Of a stretch of DNA of 64,000 nt, positions 45,231 through 57,659 are shown in pieces. Source of the stretch: Pyrus communis (lineage: Eukaryota > Streptophyta > Magnoliopsida > Rosales > Rosaceae); contig NC_084810.1 of NCBI RefSeq assembly GCF_963583255.1, forward strand, positions 10,809,853 to 10,873,852. The letters run 5' to 3'. Made by a program: the position numbers and the translations under genes. The number at the start of each line of letters is the position of its first letter. The stretch's first letter is position 1. The notes under the pieces were generated by a model, which was not told where the DNA came from, did not search any database, and saw only the letters and a program-made list of their open reading frames with translations.

Positions 45231-46416
45231 AGAGTTTTTTTAAATAATTTTATTGCCTATTTAATAATGAGATCTGAATTAGAAGTTTTTTACTATAAAC
45301 GGTTTAATTAAATATGCACTTAACGTTTATTTTCAATAAAATTAATGCATTTTAATAAAGGGAATTGTTATTGGCGCTGCAAAATTCTCATTTTACACTC
45401 CAAACTTTCTATATTTAGAAAGAAAAATACACTTGTGAGGAGTGTAGAATAGGATTTTTGGAGCGCCAATAACACTTCCCTTAATAAATATTTATGTTAA
45501 TTAATTATGTATTAATGGTTTAATGAAATAAGTTCTTGATTTATTAAGTATTTATGTGGTTTGAAAAAATTAAAAACTGAATGGAAAAATTCAATTTTTT
45601 TTTCACAAAACGAAATTAAAAAAAAAAAAAATGTAATGCGCGATGTAAAAACATAGCAAAGCGTAGTTGGATGGCATCAAAGTGGAAGCACCATGTTTTG
45701 CGCGACGGTGCTTTTGTTGCACAAAGTCTTTTCACTTTATTGAATTTAACCAGAATGCGGAAAGGCAGAAGCTGCAAAACAATTGCAGCAACTACCTTCC
45801 TCCTGAAATTTCCAGCCAATTCTACCTGTGTTGCCGTTAATCTCGGAGGTATATTTCTTAAATAACTTATTTAATTTCCATTCATTTAAATTGTTTTCTT
45901 TGTAGTTTATAATTGTTGTGAGTTTATGTATTTGTATACAAACATTTTTGTATGGATGTACAAAATATGGTTTGCAATGTTCATATGAGCTTAGTTTCTT
46001 GTTTGAGAATTAGTTGGATTTTGCGAATGGATGCGAAAGCATGACTGCAGTCCAATTAATTCTTGAATTGTCCTAAAATTTTGAACAATTTGAGAATGCA
46101 CAGTTACATGTTGTATTTTGCAGTTCATGCATTAAAGTTTAAACGTGGGAAATTTGGTAGCATCTCTTTGCGTTCTTCAGGTGCATCGTAGTTTTTTGTA
46201 TTTATGTTGTGCACTTGAAGAACTGCAATGTAATTTGGTAGCATCTCTTTGCGAGTGCATCGTAATTTTTCCACGATCAAACTCTAATGTGTTGCAACCG
46301 TAAATTACAGCACATAACTGTGCATTCTCAAATAAGATAGGACCCATACCGAAGGCATAAGGTGGCATGTCATAATTGAAGTTGTTGTAACCCTTGTAAA
46401 TTTTTTATGTTTGCAG

Positions 46417-49400
46417 GTGATATGATAAACAGTGGATATGTAATCCTAACAAATGTGATGATGATTATTTGGATGGAATAAATTAGTTCATTGATTTTGC
46501 AATTGCAAACAACCGGGGTTCAACTCAAATTTGGCGTCCTTGTAGAAAGTGTAACAACTCAATGATTGAATATTTTGAAACTGTTTGATACCATTTAGTC
46601 AGAAATGGGATGATGGAGACCTATACTATGTGGAATCATCATGGAGAACAAATACAACATGCTTCATCCTCACACATTACCCTAGCAATGGAGACAGTTG
46701 AATCTGTTGTGGACCCAAATGAACAAATTACGGACATTATCAATGATGCTTTTCCAAACGCTAGTTCCAATACGAATGAGGAAGTAAAAGATGACGTCCC
46801 TCCCACCATGGACAGTGAAGCATTTGAAAAATATGAAAAACTATTAAAAAGTGCCAAGCAAGAATTATACCTCAGTTGTGAAGGATTTTCAATGCTACGG
46901 CTATTGTTGAGTTGATGCATGGCAAAATAAAATTTTGTATGTCAAACCAGTGTTTTGATTACTTTTTGGGGGTTTTTCAAGATGGTGCTTCCGAAAGATA
47001 ATTGCCTGCCTAAAAACCATAAAAGTGCAAAGAAGGTGCTTCCGAAAGACAATTGCCTGCCTAAAAATCATAACAGTATCATAAAAGTGCAAAGAAGGTG
47101 CTGAATGGCCTTGGATTGGGATATGAAAAAATACACGCGCATAAAAATAATTGCATTTTGTTCTACAAAGAGAATAAAGTGTTGGATATATGCCCTATAT
47201 GTAATTAGTCGCAGTTTAAAATGACCTCTTAGAATAGAACAATGAAGATTCCAAAAAAACTTATGCGTTATCTCTCATTAAAGCCTAGGTTGCAGCGATT
47301 GTATATGTCGATGCACACTGCAAACGACACAAGGTGGCATAAGGATAGACGAGTGGATGACGATGATATGAGACATCTTGCAGATGGAAAGGCATGGAAA
47401 GAGTTTGATTGGTTGTACCTCGATTTTGCACGTGAGCCCCGAAACGTTAGATTAGGACTTGCGACAGACAGGTTTTATCCATTCGAGGTTCTAAACCAAA
47501 ACAACAGCACTTGGCCAATCATTGTAATTTCGTATAATTTGCCACCTTGGAAGTGCATGAAAAAAGAATATATGATGATGACATTGTTGATAACCGAAGA
47601 TCCGAACACGTCTATTGATGTTTATTTATAATACTTAGTCGATGAACTCAAAGAATTATGGGAAAACAGTGTGCCCACATACAATAAATCGACCGAGAAG
47701 ATGTTCACCTTGCAAGCAGCAGTGATGTGGACTATAAATGATTTTTCAACGTACGCTATGATGTTTAGGTGGAGCACTAAGGGTTATTACGCATGCCCAG
47801 TTTGCAAAGAGAACATAACGTCTGATTGGCACGCGGGAAAAGTTTGTTACCTAAGGCATCATAGATTGTTGCCATGGCACCACGAGTGGCGTCAGAACGA
47901 GATAGCCTTCTTCAACGGCATAGAGATTTGGCCAAGTCTTAAAGAATGGTTTGGAGATGAAATTTTGTCTCAGGTGAATCAATTGGATTTTGCTCATTTG
48001 GGGAAATTCGTAAATAGGACAAGACCAGACACACATATGAACTGGACACACAAGACAAGGTTGTTCGAGCTCCCGTCCTGGTCGAAATTAAAATTGAGAC
48101 ACAACATTGATGTAATGCATGTTAAGAAAAATGTGTTTAATACACTGGTCATAACTATACTAGACATCAAAGGAAAAACAAATGACATAATAAAAGCTAG
48201 GATCGATCTGGAAAAAAGTGGGCATTAGGCTAGGTTTATGAATGATGAGGGACGAGGGACGGAGACATAGCCAGAAAGAAGCTTGCATCGTTTTCGGTGA
48301 AACCGAATAAGAGGAAAGAGTTTTTGTAGTTTTTATCTTCTGTACAGTTTTCGGATGGGTATGTTTTAAACATCAGCCATTGTGCAAACATGGATGAAGG
48401 CAAATTTTCAGGGCTCAAGAGTTATGATTGTCATGTGATACTTCAATGCCTTCTCCTAGTGAGAATTCGACACATCTTACCCGAAGATGTGGTGAAGCCA
48501 ATTATGTTGTTGGTGAGATATTTTTCTCAATTAACTGCAAGATCTTTGCACAAGTCTGATGTTAAACAGTTGCGCGACGATATTATTGAAGTGTTATGCA
48601 AGTTTGAACAAATATTTCCTCCAGCTTTCTTCACAAACATGATCCACATCATGATTCACTTGCCGGAGAAAGCACTTCTAGCCGGACCCGTCAACTATTG
48701 ATGGATGTATCCGATAAAAAAGTATTTAATCGCCATAAATACTTTAGTTCGTGATGTATGTACGATTTGACTAATTTTACATGTTATTTTGTTTATTGAT
48801 GCAGACTACTGGGTGAATTAAAAAATAATGTATAGAATAGGGCAGAACCCGAAAGATCAACCGTGGAGGCATAGGTTACATTTGAGTCGCTTACATTTTT
48901 TGCAATGTACCTACAAGACGTTGAGACTACATTCAAACGATAGCAACGAAATAATAATGGTGGTTTAAGAAGTGAAATACTTTTTGTTTTTGCCCAAATT
49001 GCATAACCCTTTGGCGAACCAATTAAAGGGGAGTCGTTTAACAAAATGGACATGGAGGTAGCACATTGGTTTGTACTTAACAATTGTGATGAGACAATTA
49101 CCTACCTAGATGAGCATGAAGAGTTACTGAAGTGGGAACATCCTTCACATTTATATGCCAAGAAGTATCGTGATTTGTTTCCTCGTTGGTTTCGTGACGA
49201 TGTAAGTTGTTTGTATTTTGGGCTATTTGTATAATTGTAAATGGTAAACTAACATGTCAACCTTTATCATTAATTTAGGTGAAGAAATTGAAGGACATGA
49301 ATTAACCCACTTACACTGAAGAATTGTACAAATTGGCTATTGGGCCCCTAAGCCCAGAATTGTACTCCGGTTGTCATGTAAATGGCATCAAGTTTTTGGC

Positions 49401-49735
49401 AACTAATCACGATGACAAGCTGTGTACGCAAAATAGTGGGGTACATGTCCCAAGTGCGGGCGACATTGCAGACATTAATTTCTATGGAAACTTGCAAGTG
49501 TTGTGCAATTGCTTTACAAAGACCGATGTCAAGTTATCCTATTTAAGTGTTGCTGGTTTGATACAAACCCACATAGGGTTGGAGGTGTTAAACGAGATGA
49601 TGGTTTGTTATCGGTCAACACTAACAGATGTTGTATAACAACGACACCTACATTTTGGCAACGATGGCCAAATTTTTTTTTCTATATAGATGACCCTAAC
49701 AGCGGGAAGGGATGGAAAGTAATTTAGAAGATTGA
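46417..49735 (+). pseudogene. CACTA-2 TNP2-type transposase gene
   Basis: Order of recognisable parts: a transposase-associated N-terminal domain (about 46480-46660; FIDFAIANNR, RPCRKCNNSM, YTMWNHHGEQ); an acidic linker; the Transposase_21 (TNP2) core (about 47242-48228; MRHLADGKAWKEFDWLYLDF, ARE-PRNVRLGLATD, LPPWKCMKKEYMMM, and after a TAA at 47629 VDELKELWENSVPTY, FRWSTKGYYACPVC); a DUF4218-like region (about 48390-48700; CHVILQCLLLV, IHLPEKALLAGP); and a DUF4216-like region (about 49046-49727, ending IDDPNSGKGWKVI). Frameshifts, stops and a roughly 60-bp tandem duplication (46983-47100) abolish function. Confidence 0.85.
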
Positions 49736-51500
49736 GTAAACAGGGTTGTATGATATTTCGAACCGAGATCCTACTAACGATGATGATTACGATGACGTTG
49801 CTGACCAACAACTGGAGCCTTCTATGGAATTTGGTGTAGATACACTGCATGATATGACTATTGTACAAGAACTGTATTAGGTAACAGGAGGTCCTGAAAT
49901 CAAAATACCGATCAACTCCATTATGATTGACCACGATGATCTACCGCGATACAATGCACCCGAGCGCTCGAAGGACGATGTTGATGTGCTTACTATTGAG
50001 TCCATATTATACCATATATTTTACCTTTATCTTAGTATTAATATATTAGTTATTTTGGTAGAATTTTGATACTTTGTTATATATTTTCAATGTAGGATAT
50101 TCGACTTCCTTTGGAGCAAAAAGTGATTAAACGAATGAATTTTGGAGTGATTCAATGAAGGATGTTCATGAGTTTTTCAAGATGATTGTATCAAAGTTTC
50201 AAAATTTCTACCAAGCTGTTTGACCATGGCAATGAAATAAAGGCCCAACGTGCAGCTTTTCCAGATTGACGTTTCTAGATGTTTTAGGCATTTTGGAGGT
50301 CAAGATGGCCTATTTTCAGAAAGATTCCTTCTGAGGATTTGTAGGGACGTCTCCAGGTTTCAAAAAAGACTTTTGGGACCAAATTGGAGTTGATTTCGTC
50401 AATCAAAAGTCTAAATTTCTAAGAAGTCCGAATTTCAGTTTAAATAGGAAACCTTTTATTTTCTATTTTATTATTTTATTCTTAGAATTTTTAGGGTTTT
50501 ATTCTTAGAATTTTTAGGGTTTTATTTTGTAGTAGTATAAATAAGACTTTTTAACCGTTAGGGTTAGAAGGGAAGGAGAGGAGGAAACGCATGCACAAGC
50601 CTTCGACAATTCAAGTTTATTTTCTAGGTGTTTTCTATCCTTGTTCTTAATAATATTTTATTATGATTGTTCGTAACTAGTTATTTTGATAGGGCGAAGC
50701 ACCGAGCCTTAGCATGAATATGTGATTTTTGCTTATGAATGGATGAATGCTTGCTTCACCGTGATTAAACTATCTAGTTGTCTTAGTGATTCGCAACCAT
50801 TAAGGCTTTTAGACAAGTAATTTGATGCAATTTTTGTTGGACCATCACCCTGAAATTGAGGAGGGTTTCTTGTGATTAGTAATTGTAAGTTCACTTAAAG
50901 CGAACATTACGCTCTTAAGGGTTGCATGGTTTTTCAAAGGGTTTTCATAAAGCTTAATGAGTCTTGCATGTTTATATTTGATCTGAACATCATAGACGGA
51001 TTGCATGCTAGATATATGTTTTCGCTTGAACATCACGAGGAAAATATGTATTAGGAAAGCCTAACCTTCAAAGCATATATGTAGAAATTCATAAGTAATT
51101 GGTAAAATTGTATAGGATTGTTAAGGGGACGGCGGAACCCTAGGCTTTTACAATTTGGTTTTCAAACATTTTCTTTACTTTGCTAATTTCTTTAACCTTT
51201 TTAATTAAATTCGTTTTTATTATTTTTAAATTCAAAATCAACCTTTTCCAATCTTTGTTTTCAAATAATTAATTAACATTTGGTATTTACATAAATTTAT
51301 TTATTTAATCCCTGTGGAAAACGACCTTACTTGAGCCGTTTATACTACAACAACCTTATACTCTTGCAAGTATTTTCAGTGATTTTAACCCTATTTGTGC
51401 AGGTACTAAAAATCCTATCACCTTCAGACGAGGAGGAATGAGAGTCTGAATTTGACGAAAGTGATGATATTTATTCTAGTTTAGACAAGGATTAATGAAA
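49736..51500 (+). pseudogene. Transposase C-terminal tail split by a large insertion
   Basis: An acidic tail typical of TNP2 proteins can be read before (about 49770-49990, rich in Asp/Glu) and after (about 51424-51497, SEFDESDDIYSSLDKD then stop) a roughly 1.3-kb non-coding stretch. The junctions are approximate. Confidence 0.45.
50150..51420. mobile_element. Unclassified LTR-like insertion in the transposase gene
   Basis: Non-coding, contains polypyrimidine and AT stretches and 'CCCTGTGGAAAACGACCTTA', a phrase often found near the ends of plant Ty3/gypsy LTRs, and ends in TATCA before coding-like DNA resumes. A solo LTR is plausible. I found no convincing target duplication. Confidence 0.4.
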
Positions 51501-51769
51501 ACTTGTGATGCAAATGTAATGATATTTATTGAATGGTATCTATTTTGTATTCAAACAAAAGTTTCCTTTAAAATTTGTAAAAAATTAATTAAACAAAAAA
51601 AAATTAATTAAATTTACAAATATGCCCAACATGTTGGAAATTTTTGTCACGCAAATATTTAAAAATTCGTTTTTTATTTAAAAAATGGACGCGCGACGAA
51701 AATTAGAACACCTTCATCGTGCAAACATATAAAAAATTGATTTTTTGACGAAAATTGGGCGCTTTTTTA

Positions 51770-52077
51770 TTTTAGTGAAAATTAGAACACTCTTCTCTCT
51801 TTCTCTCTCCTTCTCTGCAAAGCTCACAGACTTTATCTCACTCTCATTCTCTACGAAGCTCACTCTTCTCTTTCTCTCTCTCTCAATCTCACTCTCCTCT
51901 CTTTTTCTAGATTCTCTCCATCTCTCGCTCTCATCACTCACTGTCTCAGTCTCTCCCTCTCTCCCTCTTTCGCTCTCTCTTTGTTTCTCCGTCTCTCTGT
52001 CACTCTCTCTTCCGCACTTGACATTCGTCGCCGCACTTCGATGCCACACCATCTCATCGCTGCCTCAACATTGCTAG
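51770..52077 (+). other. CT-rich leader of the CACTA-2 Ptta-type gene
   Basis: A dense TCTCTC tract ending at a TAGGTAAGC donor-like site (about 52075). The next exon begins directly at an acceptor-like TTTTTGTAG followed by ATG (53861). This looks like a non-coding first exon and a long leader intron (52078-53860). The open frame over the CT tract is low complexity and not called a gene. Confidence 0.45.
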
Positions 52078-53860
52078 GTAAGCACCCAGTATCCCTTAAT
52101 TAACTCCCTTAATTGAATTATTTATTAGTGCAGTTTTTCATTTTTTCTGTTGAATTGTTTTAATTAGAACAATTAGGGATTTAGGGTTCGAATTGGGAAT
52201 CCTGGGTTAGGAATTTAGGGTTCGAATTGGGAATCTCGGGTTAGGGTTTTCGAATTGAGAATATTGGGTTATGGTTTTCGAATTGAGAATATTGGGTTGG
52301 TTTTTGAATTGGAAATCTGGGGTTTGTATTTTTTATTTATTTTTTTTCCATTTTTTTTGGTTATAAACAAAACTGGGTATTGAATTGGGAATCAAATAGG
52401 GGTTTTGAATTGGGATTACCTAATGTGAAGGAGAGGAAGTCCCAACAAATTCCATTAATAAAACTGGGTATTATACATTAAGAAATCTGTAAATTTTGCT
52501 TTGAATACTACTATCATAAATCAAACTCATTAAGAAAACACAACATTATTACGTCTCGGGCTTAAGCCCTTCCCCCTCCCTCTCATCTAGGTTGGAGTAG
52601 TTACGCAAAAAATAAAATAAAAAAAGTTTTACTACAGTATAATTATTAAATGATTCCTTACTTCCCATTTTTATGCAGTATTTTTTTATCATAGGTTTAA
52701 TTTGGTTTCTTCTTTATTGGACATGCTCATCATGTTTCACAACTTGCCAATGCTGCAGTGATCCTTTTAAGCTTTACCTTTATCTTGCCCGCTAAGGCAC
52801 CAAAATATTTGATTTTTTTGTCATACTGCAGTGTATGGAATCATGCTACTACTCATACTCTTAAGCATATTTCTTTTTTTCACTATTTGGATTTAGAATC
52901 TTAACTTTATTATTCTCTGTCTCTATCATTCAAGTAATATATGTTTTGTTATGTTTAAGTTACGTAATTTGGGGCTTTACAGAATTGGATATTTGGTATA
53001 CTGAAAAGTGGACTAGCATTCAGTAACTTTGGAATATAATGTTGTAGACTCTATGCATGGATGTTTTTTTCTTGATAATCAGGACGTGGTGAAGGAAAAC
53101 TTTTACATGTTTATTGTATTGTGAATTTGTGATTTGAGTTTCATAATGTTGTGTTTGATAGTCAATAATTGGATTTGGATTTGGATTGAAATTTCTTATG
53201 TTTTATACCTTAGTTTGCTTCATTTGATTTTATACCACAGTTTTCAACCTCTGCAATAGTATGAATAGTTTTCTTCTATATGTAATTCTGCAATGTAGAT
53301 CTTGTTATTACTATTATATGCTATTTCTCATTCCCATTCCCCACCAATATATTGCTATAAACCATGCCCCAATACTTTGGATTATGCGATGAAACCATGT
53401 TGCCTATAGCTAATACCCATATTTTTGCTAGTTTGCTATTTGTTTCCCTACACCAACCATATATGCTATTGTCTCGAATACTTTGCCCTAGCTGTATATT
53501 CAAATAAGTTCACTAGATTTGGTGTTTTAGTTTGGTTTTGGATCTTTTTCCCTAAAATAGATAAACTTAATTTTATCTCTGTGTGTGTGTGTGTGTGTAC
53601 CCATATATATATATATATATCAAGGACAATGTTATATGTTTGACCATTCTTTGTTTATTACTGATCTATTGGTGAATCGGCTAATTAGGATTCATTGCTT
53701 ATGTTTTCTTATAAATATTTGATAGCTTTTATATGCAAAACATAAACAAAAACATGTTGGTGTTGGTGTTGGTGGATTATGTATATTATGTGCCATGTAT
53801 TATACTCTAATAAATTGACTAAAAGTAGTGGAATGTAACTTTTATTTACTGTTTTTGTAG

Positions 53861-55845
53861 ATGTCGAACTTAATTTCAAACCACCAGGCAACTAGTAGGG
53901 TTAGTCAGACACCTTCTCTAGTAGGTAGTGCTACTGCCACCTCCCCACCTAATTTGGGCACGACATGTGTGCCTTTCGTCACGCCTTTCGGTCTAATGGT
54001 GTCTCTGGCTTTCGGTCCAATGGTGTCTCTGGCTTCTGCGTCATTGGCTTCTGCGTCATTGACTTCTTCGACAACCCCAAAGTTCTGAAGAGGCTCAGCA
54101 GTCTGGTGAGGCTTTGTCCATGGAGAAGGGTCCCAGATAGGTAATGCATCTTTCTCATAGTATTTTCAATTTAACAATTTGGAATTTAGATTATAATTGT
54201 TTTAAAGTCCCTAATTGGTATAAAGTGTTTGAATTGTTGGGTGGATGTGTTGTTTTAGTTGTTAGATTGCTTGCAGGTTTTCGGAAATGTTATATTTTAG
54301 GGGAGGTTCTGCCGAATTTTCGATAGAAAATAGAATTTGTCTGATGTTTACTTTGTTTATTTTGTAGTTCAAAAAAAAAAAAAAAAGAACTAGGGGCCCA
54401 TGCAGACTTCTAAAGACGTCATAGACCATTCACACCACAACCAAGAAGATCACAATTACGTGGGATCCTCAACATCATGCGGCTACAACAAAGAAGCAGC
54501 ACAGTGCGTTGGCCAGCGACTCGGTTATCAGGAATCATTGCCTGCTCCTGTGGGAGTCATGAAAAGTTGTCCCACATCAAGTCAAGCACGACATTCTTCA
54601 TGAATTATCGATAACTATTTTCAACCTTAAATACTAAATTTTTATTAAAGTATACAAATATTATAAATTTTAACTACTATTTATTTGTTGAGTTTTGTAG
54701 CATCACTATGAGCTCACGAACCTTGATGCCAATCAAAACCAGTACATCAACAAGATTTGCACTAGCAGGTTCACTCAGTTGAAGAGCAACCTCCACAAGC
54801 ATTATGAGAAATAAGACAGTCCGAAGGTCGCTTTAGCAGTTGGGTGCCCTAAAGAGTTGGTGGACCGCCGAGATGGATGGGAGTAGCTCTGCGGCCATTT
54901 TCAAGACGAGAAATATCTCGTAAGTATAATATATATATTTTAATAATGTTTAATCAAAATTTTTATATTTTTAAATAATATTTTAATTTTTTCATTAATT
55001 TGTTATAATTATCTAAACTAACACGTTTTTTTATTCAATAGAAAAAAGAGAAGACAAACTCGATCAATCGATCGAAGAAGAAACTTCTTCACCACTTCGG
55101 CTCACGACGCTTGTCTTATAGGTTGGAGGAACGATGTAAGGTAACCGTATAATTATTTTAAGTTTTGATTCTTTTTACTCTTTATTACACAATTGGTAAT
55201 CTATGTGTTAATATTTTTTTTTTATTCAAGGGGGTCAAGGTTTCGTAAGATTGAAGGAGGTATACGTTCGGCCCAGGAATGAGCTGGCAGAGCAGCTTCA
55301 TGTAAGTTATTTCAATCTTTTAATATTCAATTAGTAGTAATATTAATTACATGTATATTAAAATTAATTTGTTTGTTTTCATTTTTCTAGTCCACCATGG
55401 TGGAGAAGGGCCAGACCATTCTGGAGGAGGTGGCTTCCCAACTTTCCCCAGAGACCCTGATCGAGGAGGTGTTTCCCCCTGAGGAAGCGGGTTTTCAGAT
55501 CATGACAGACACACTCGATTAGACCCTCGGTCATAGGCAAAGGAATGTTCACCGGGGGCTTGGGAAAGCCCGCATTCGGGACCCGTTTGCCTTTTCATCC
55601 AGGCAAAGAATAGAAGAGGTCGAATCGCTGACATCTGAAGTGGCGGACCTAAAGAAGCAAATTGTTGCCTAGCAGTCTTAGTTTGCGGCCTAAAGCAGTT
55701 TGTTGAACCAAATCCATCTCGCCTTTCAATTTTCTGGCATTCGGTTCTTTGACGTTGAACTAACTCCATCAACAACCTCCCAGCCCCCTAACGCAGCAGC
55801 AACACCACCATCAGGCAATTGTGACGTGGACAACTACATATTGTA
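53861..55845 (+). pseudogene. CACTA-2 Ptta/Transposase_24-type gene
   Basis: Exon-like segments: 53861-54088 (ATG, Ser/Thr/Pro-rich start), about 54390-54603, 54702-54915 (HKHYEK-stop-DSPKVALAVG, CPKELVDRRDGWE, FQDEKY), 55043-55140 (NSINRSKKKLLHHFGSRRLS), 55230-55300, and 55392-55845 (TILEEVASQLSPETLIEEVF, then a coiled-coil SLTSEVADLKKQIVA). The 'HYEK...P.....DW..L...F' pattern and the basic NRSK segment are characteristic of plant Ptta/En-Spm transposase-24 proteins, the DNA-binding partner of TNP2. Several stops are present. Confidence 0.65.
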
Positions 55846-55849
55846 GTTT

Positions 55850-57565
55850 TTTTTAAATTATTTTCAAATTTTAAAATATTTCTTTCCGTTGTATGTACAC
55901 TTTAAATAATTTTTTAATTTAATATTCTTCTTTACATTTTTTTTTAATTTCATTAAATTAATTTAAATTTAACATAAAACAGAAACTTTAAACTAAACAG
56001 ATTGTAGAATGTTTTTGGATAAAAAGGATGGATAAAAGGCTAGTTAGGAGGTTCTTCTCCACACATGTCACACTTGCAAACAAAACGATTTTCAGTTGTT
56101 CTTCCAATAAATTATAAATACTCAACGCCCCAGATTAACCGTGAATTGCACTAATTAACCCTCAGTTTTTCCACAAGTTATTAAGTTGGATGATTGCATA
56201 CGACAACTCAAAACATTCCCTACAAGTTCCCTACATGAATTGCATAATAGAGATACAAGCAAGAATCATTAAGTTCTATGAAAAACATAAGCATTGACGA
56301 AGCATTCGTTACTATGAATTGCATGAAACTTATGCTAAGAATTCATTCAACGCGATCGTTTTCAAGCGACCTTCACTACTTGTGATTATAAGATTGTAAC
56401 TATTAGGTGAAACTCCCTCATAATCTAGCATCATATTCATGCATGAAAACTAAGCGTGCACTCTCAATCAACATACACAAATAAGTTATCAATCAAATAG
56501 ATGAACGAATTGAATCCACAACTTATGAAATAACAACTGAATGTAATCAAATCATATTGCAAGCATGTACATGGTTTCGAATTCCCCCCTAACCAAGGGG
56601 GTTTAGTTCCTCATACTCACAACACAAAGAATATCAAAATTAAACATAGGATTCAACGGAAAGACAACACCTAAAACGTTCCAGCAATCCTTAATAGAAT
56701 GGCATGAACGTCCCAAGCTTTTTCTCCTCCTCTTGTCTGCGGCACAAGAACTAGGACAGATTCTAGGGGTTATTTAGATGGATGAGTAGGTAAGGAATGA
56801 TATGGTAGTGTTTAGGGAACATGGGGGTTGCGGCAAAGTGTGAAAATATGGCAGATTGGTGGTGGAAGGCTGCGGCAAAGGGGGCTGAATATGTTTTGAC
56901 GAATTTCTGATTTGTGGAGAGGGTTATTCTTGCGGCAAGGTGGTAAAACATATATATATAGGCAGCCAAACCCTAAAGAAATCAGGTTAGACAAATGGGC
57001 TAGGGTTTGGGTGCGGCTAGGGTTGGAAATCCACCAGAAAATAGGGTTTCTAGAACATTAGGTGCGGCATGGGCTTAGGGTAGATGGATTAGGGTTTAAC
57101 TTGGCAGAAATTAAATGATTAGGCCCTAGGGTGCGGCTGATTAAGTGGGTTAGGATTAGGGTTTAGGTGCGGCATGGGCTTAGGGTCCACAAGGAGTTAG
57201 GGTTTAGGTCATCTAAAAGCCCAAAGCCAAGAATAGAAACTCACGAAAATGGAAACCTCCAAGAATAGAAACTTCCAACTTTAGAAACTTTGGTTGCCAA
57301 TTCCGACTTCTTTGCTCTTCACTTTCATTTCTTCATTTCTTAAGCTCCTTTGACCTTCAACCTCGTCCATTCCTCGTGCTCCATTTGCATACACCACATT
57401 CCAGCTCAGTTTTGCTCCAAAAGCTCCAAATTGCATCATTTCATGTAATATGTCCTTTAAACCTGAAAACACATGAAAGTAGCTTAAAAGACTACTTTAA
57501 CTAAGAAAACATAACAAAAATGCATAAGAACTAGCTAACTAAGGCGCATAAATATGCTTCTATCA
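55850..57565 (-). mobile_element. Unclassified LTR-like insertion, minus strand
   Basis: On the minus strand it begins TGATAGAAGCATATTTATGC (57565) and runs through non-coding sequence with dispersed AACCCTA words, a (TA)n tract and a 'TTGATTGATAACTTATTTGTG' phrase to roughly 55990. The TG start and general layout suggest a solo LTR or non-autonomous retroelement inside CACTA-2. The far end and a target duplication were not found. Confidence 0.4.
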
Positions 57566-57659
57566 GACGTCCTCTTCGCCGCCTAATGTTTCTGACTACT
57601 ATATTTTCCTTGGCGCGACAACTGTTGCTTCGTCACCTAAGCAGTTATGCTTAGTAGTG

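Larger units (their letters stand above)
44040..57659 (+). mobile_element. CACTA (En/Spm-type) element 2, 13.6 kb
   Basis: Begins CACTAGTAGGAAAAG (44040) and ends with the reverse complement of CACTACTAAGCATAA (57659). The trinucleotide AAA is duplicated (44037-44039 and 57660-57662). Both ends carry GCGCGACAA / TTGCGCAAAG subterminal words. It holds a small Ptta-like fragment, a TNP2-type transposase gene and a Ptta/Transposase_24-type gene, all with stops, plus two large non-coding insertions. It is complete at the ends but cannot make its own transposase. Confidence 0.82.

Noticed and set aside
51745..52077. A 110-codon gene
   Set aside because: Ser/Leu/Phe low complexity from a CT-rich tract; better explained as a leader exon with a splice donor at its end.
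55500..55775. A 91-codon minus-strand gene
   Set aside because: It is antisense to the Ptta-type transposase remnant, whose plus-strand coiled coil is recognisable.
56960..57200. Interstitial telomere repeat
   Set aside because: TTAGGGTTT-like words are scattered, not tandem, and occur in a probable retroelement LTR.
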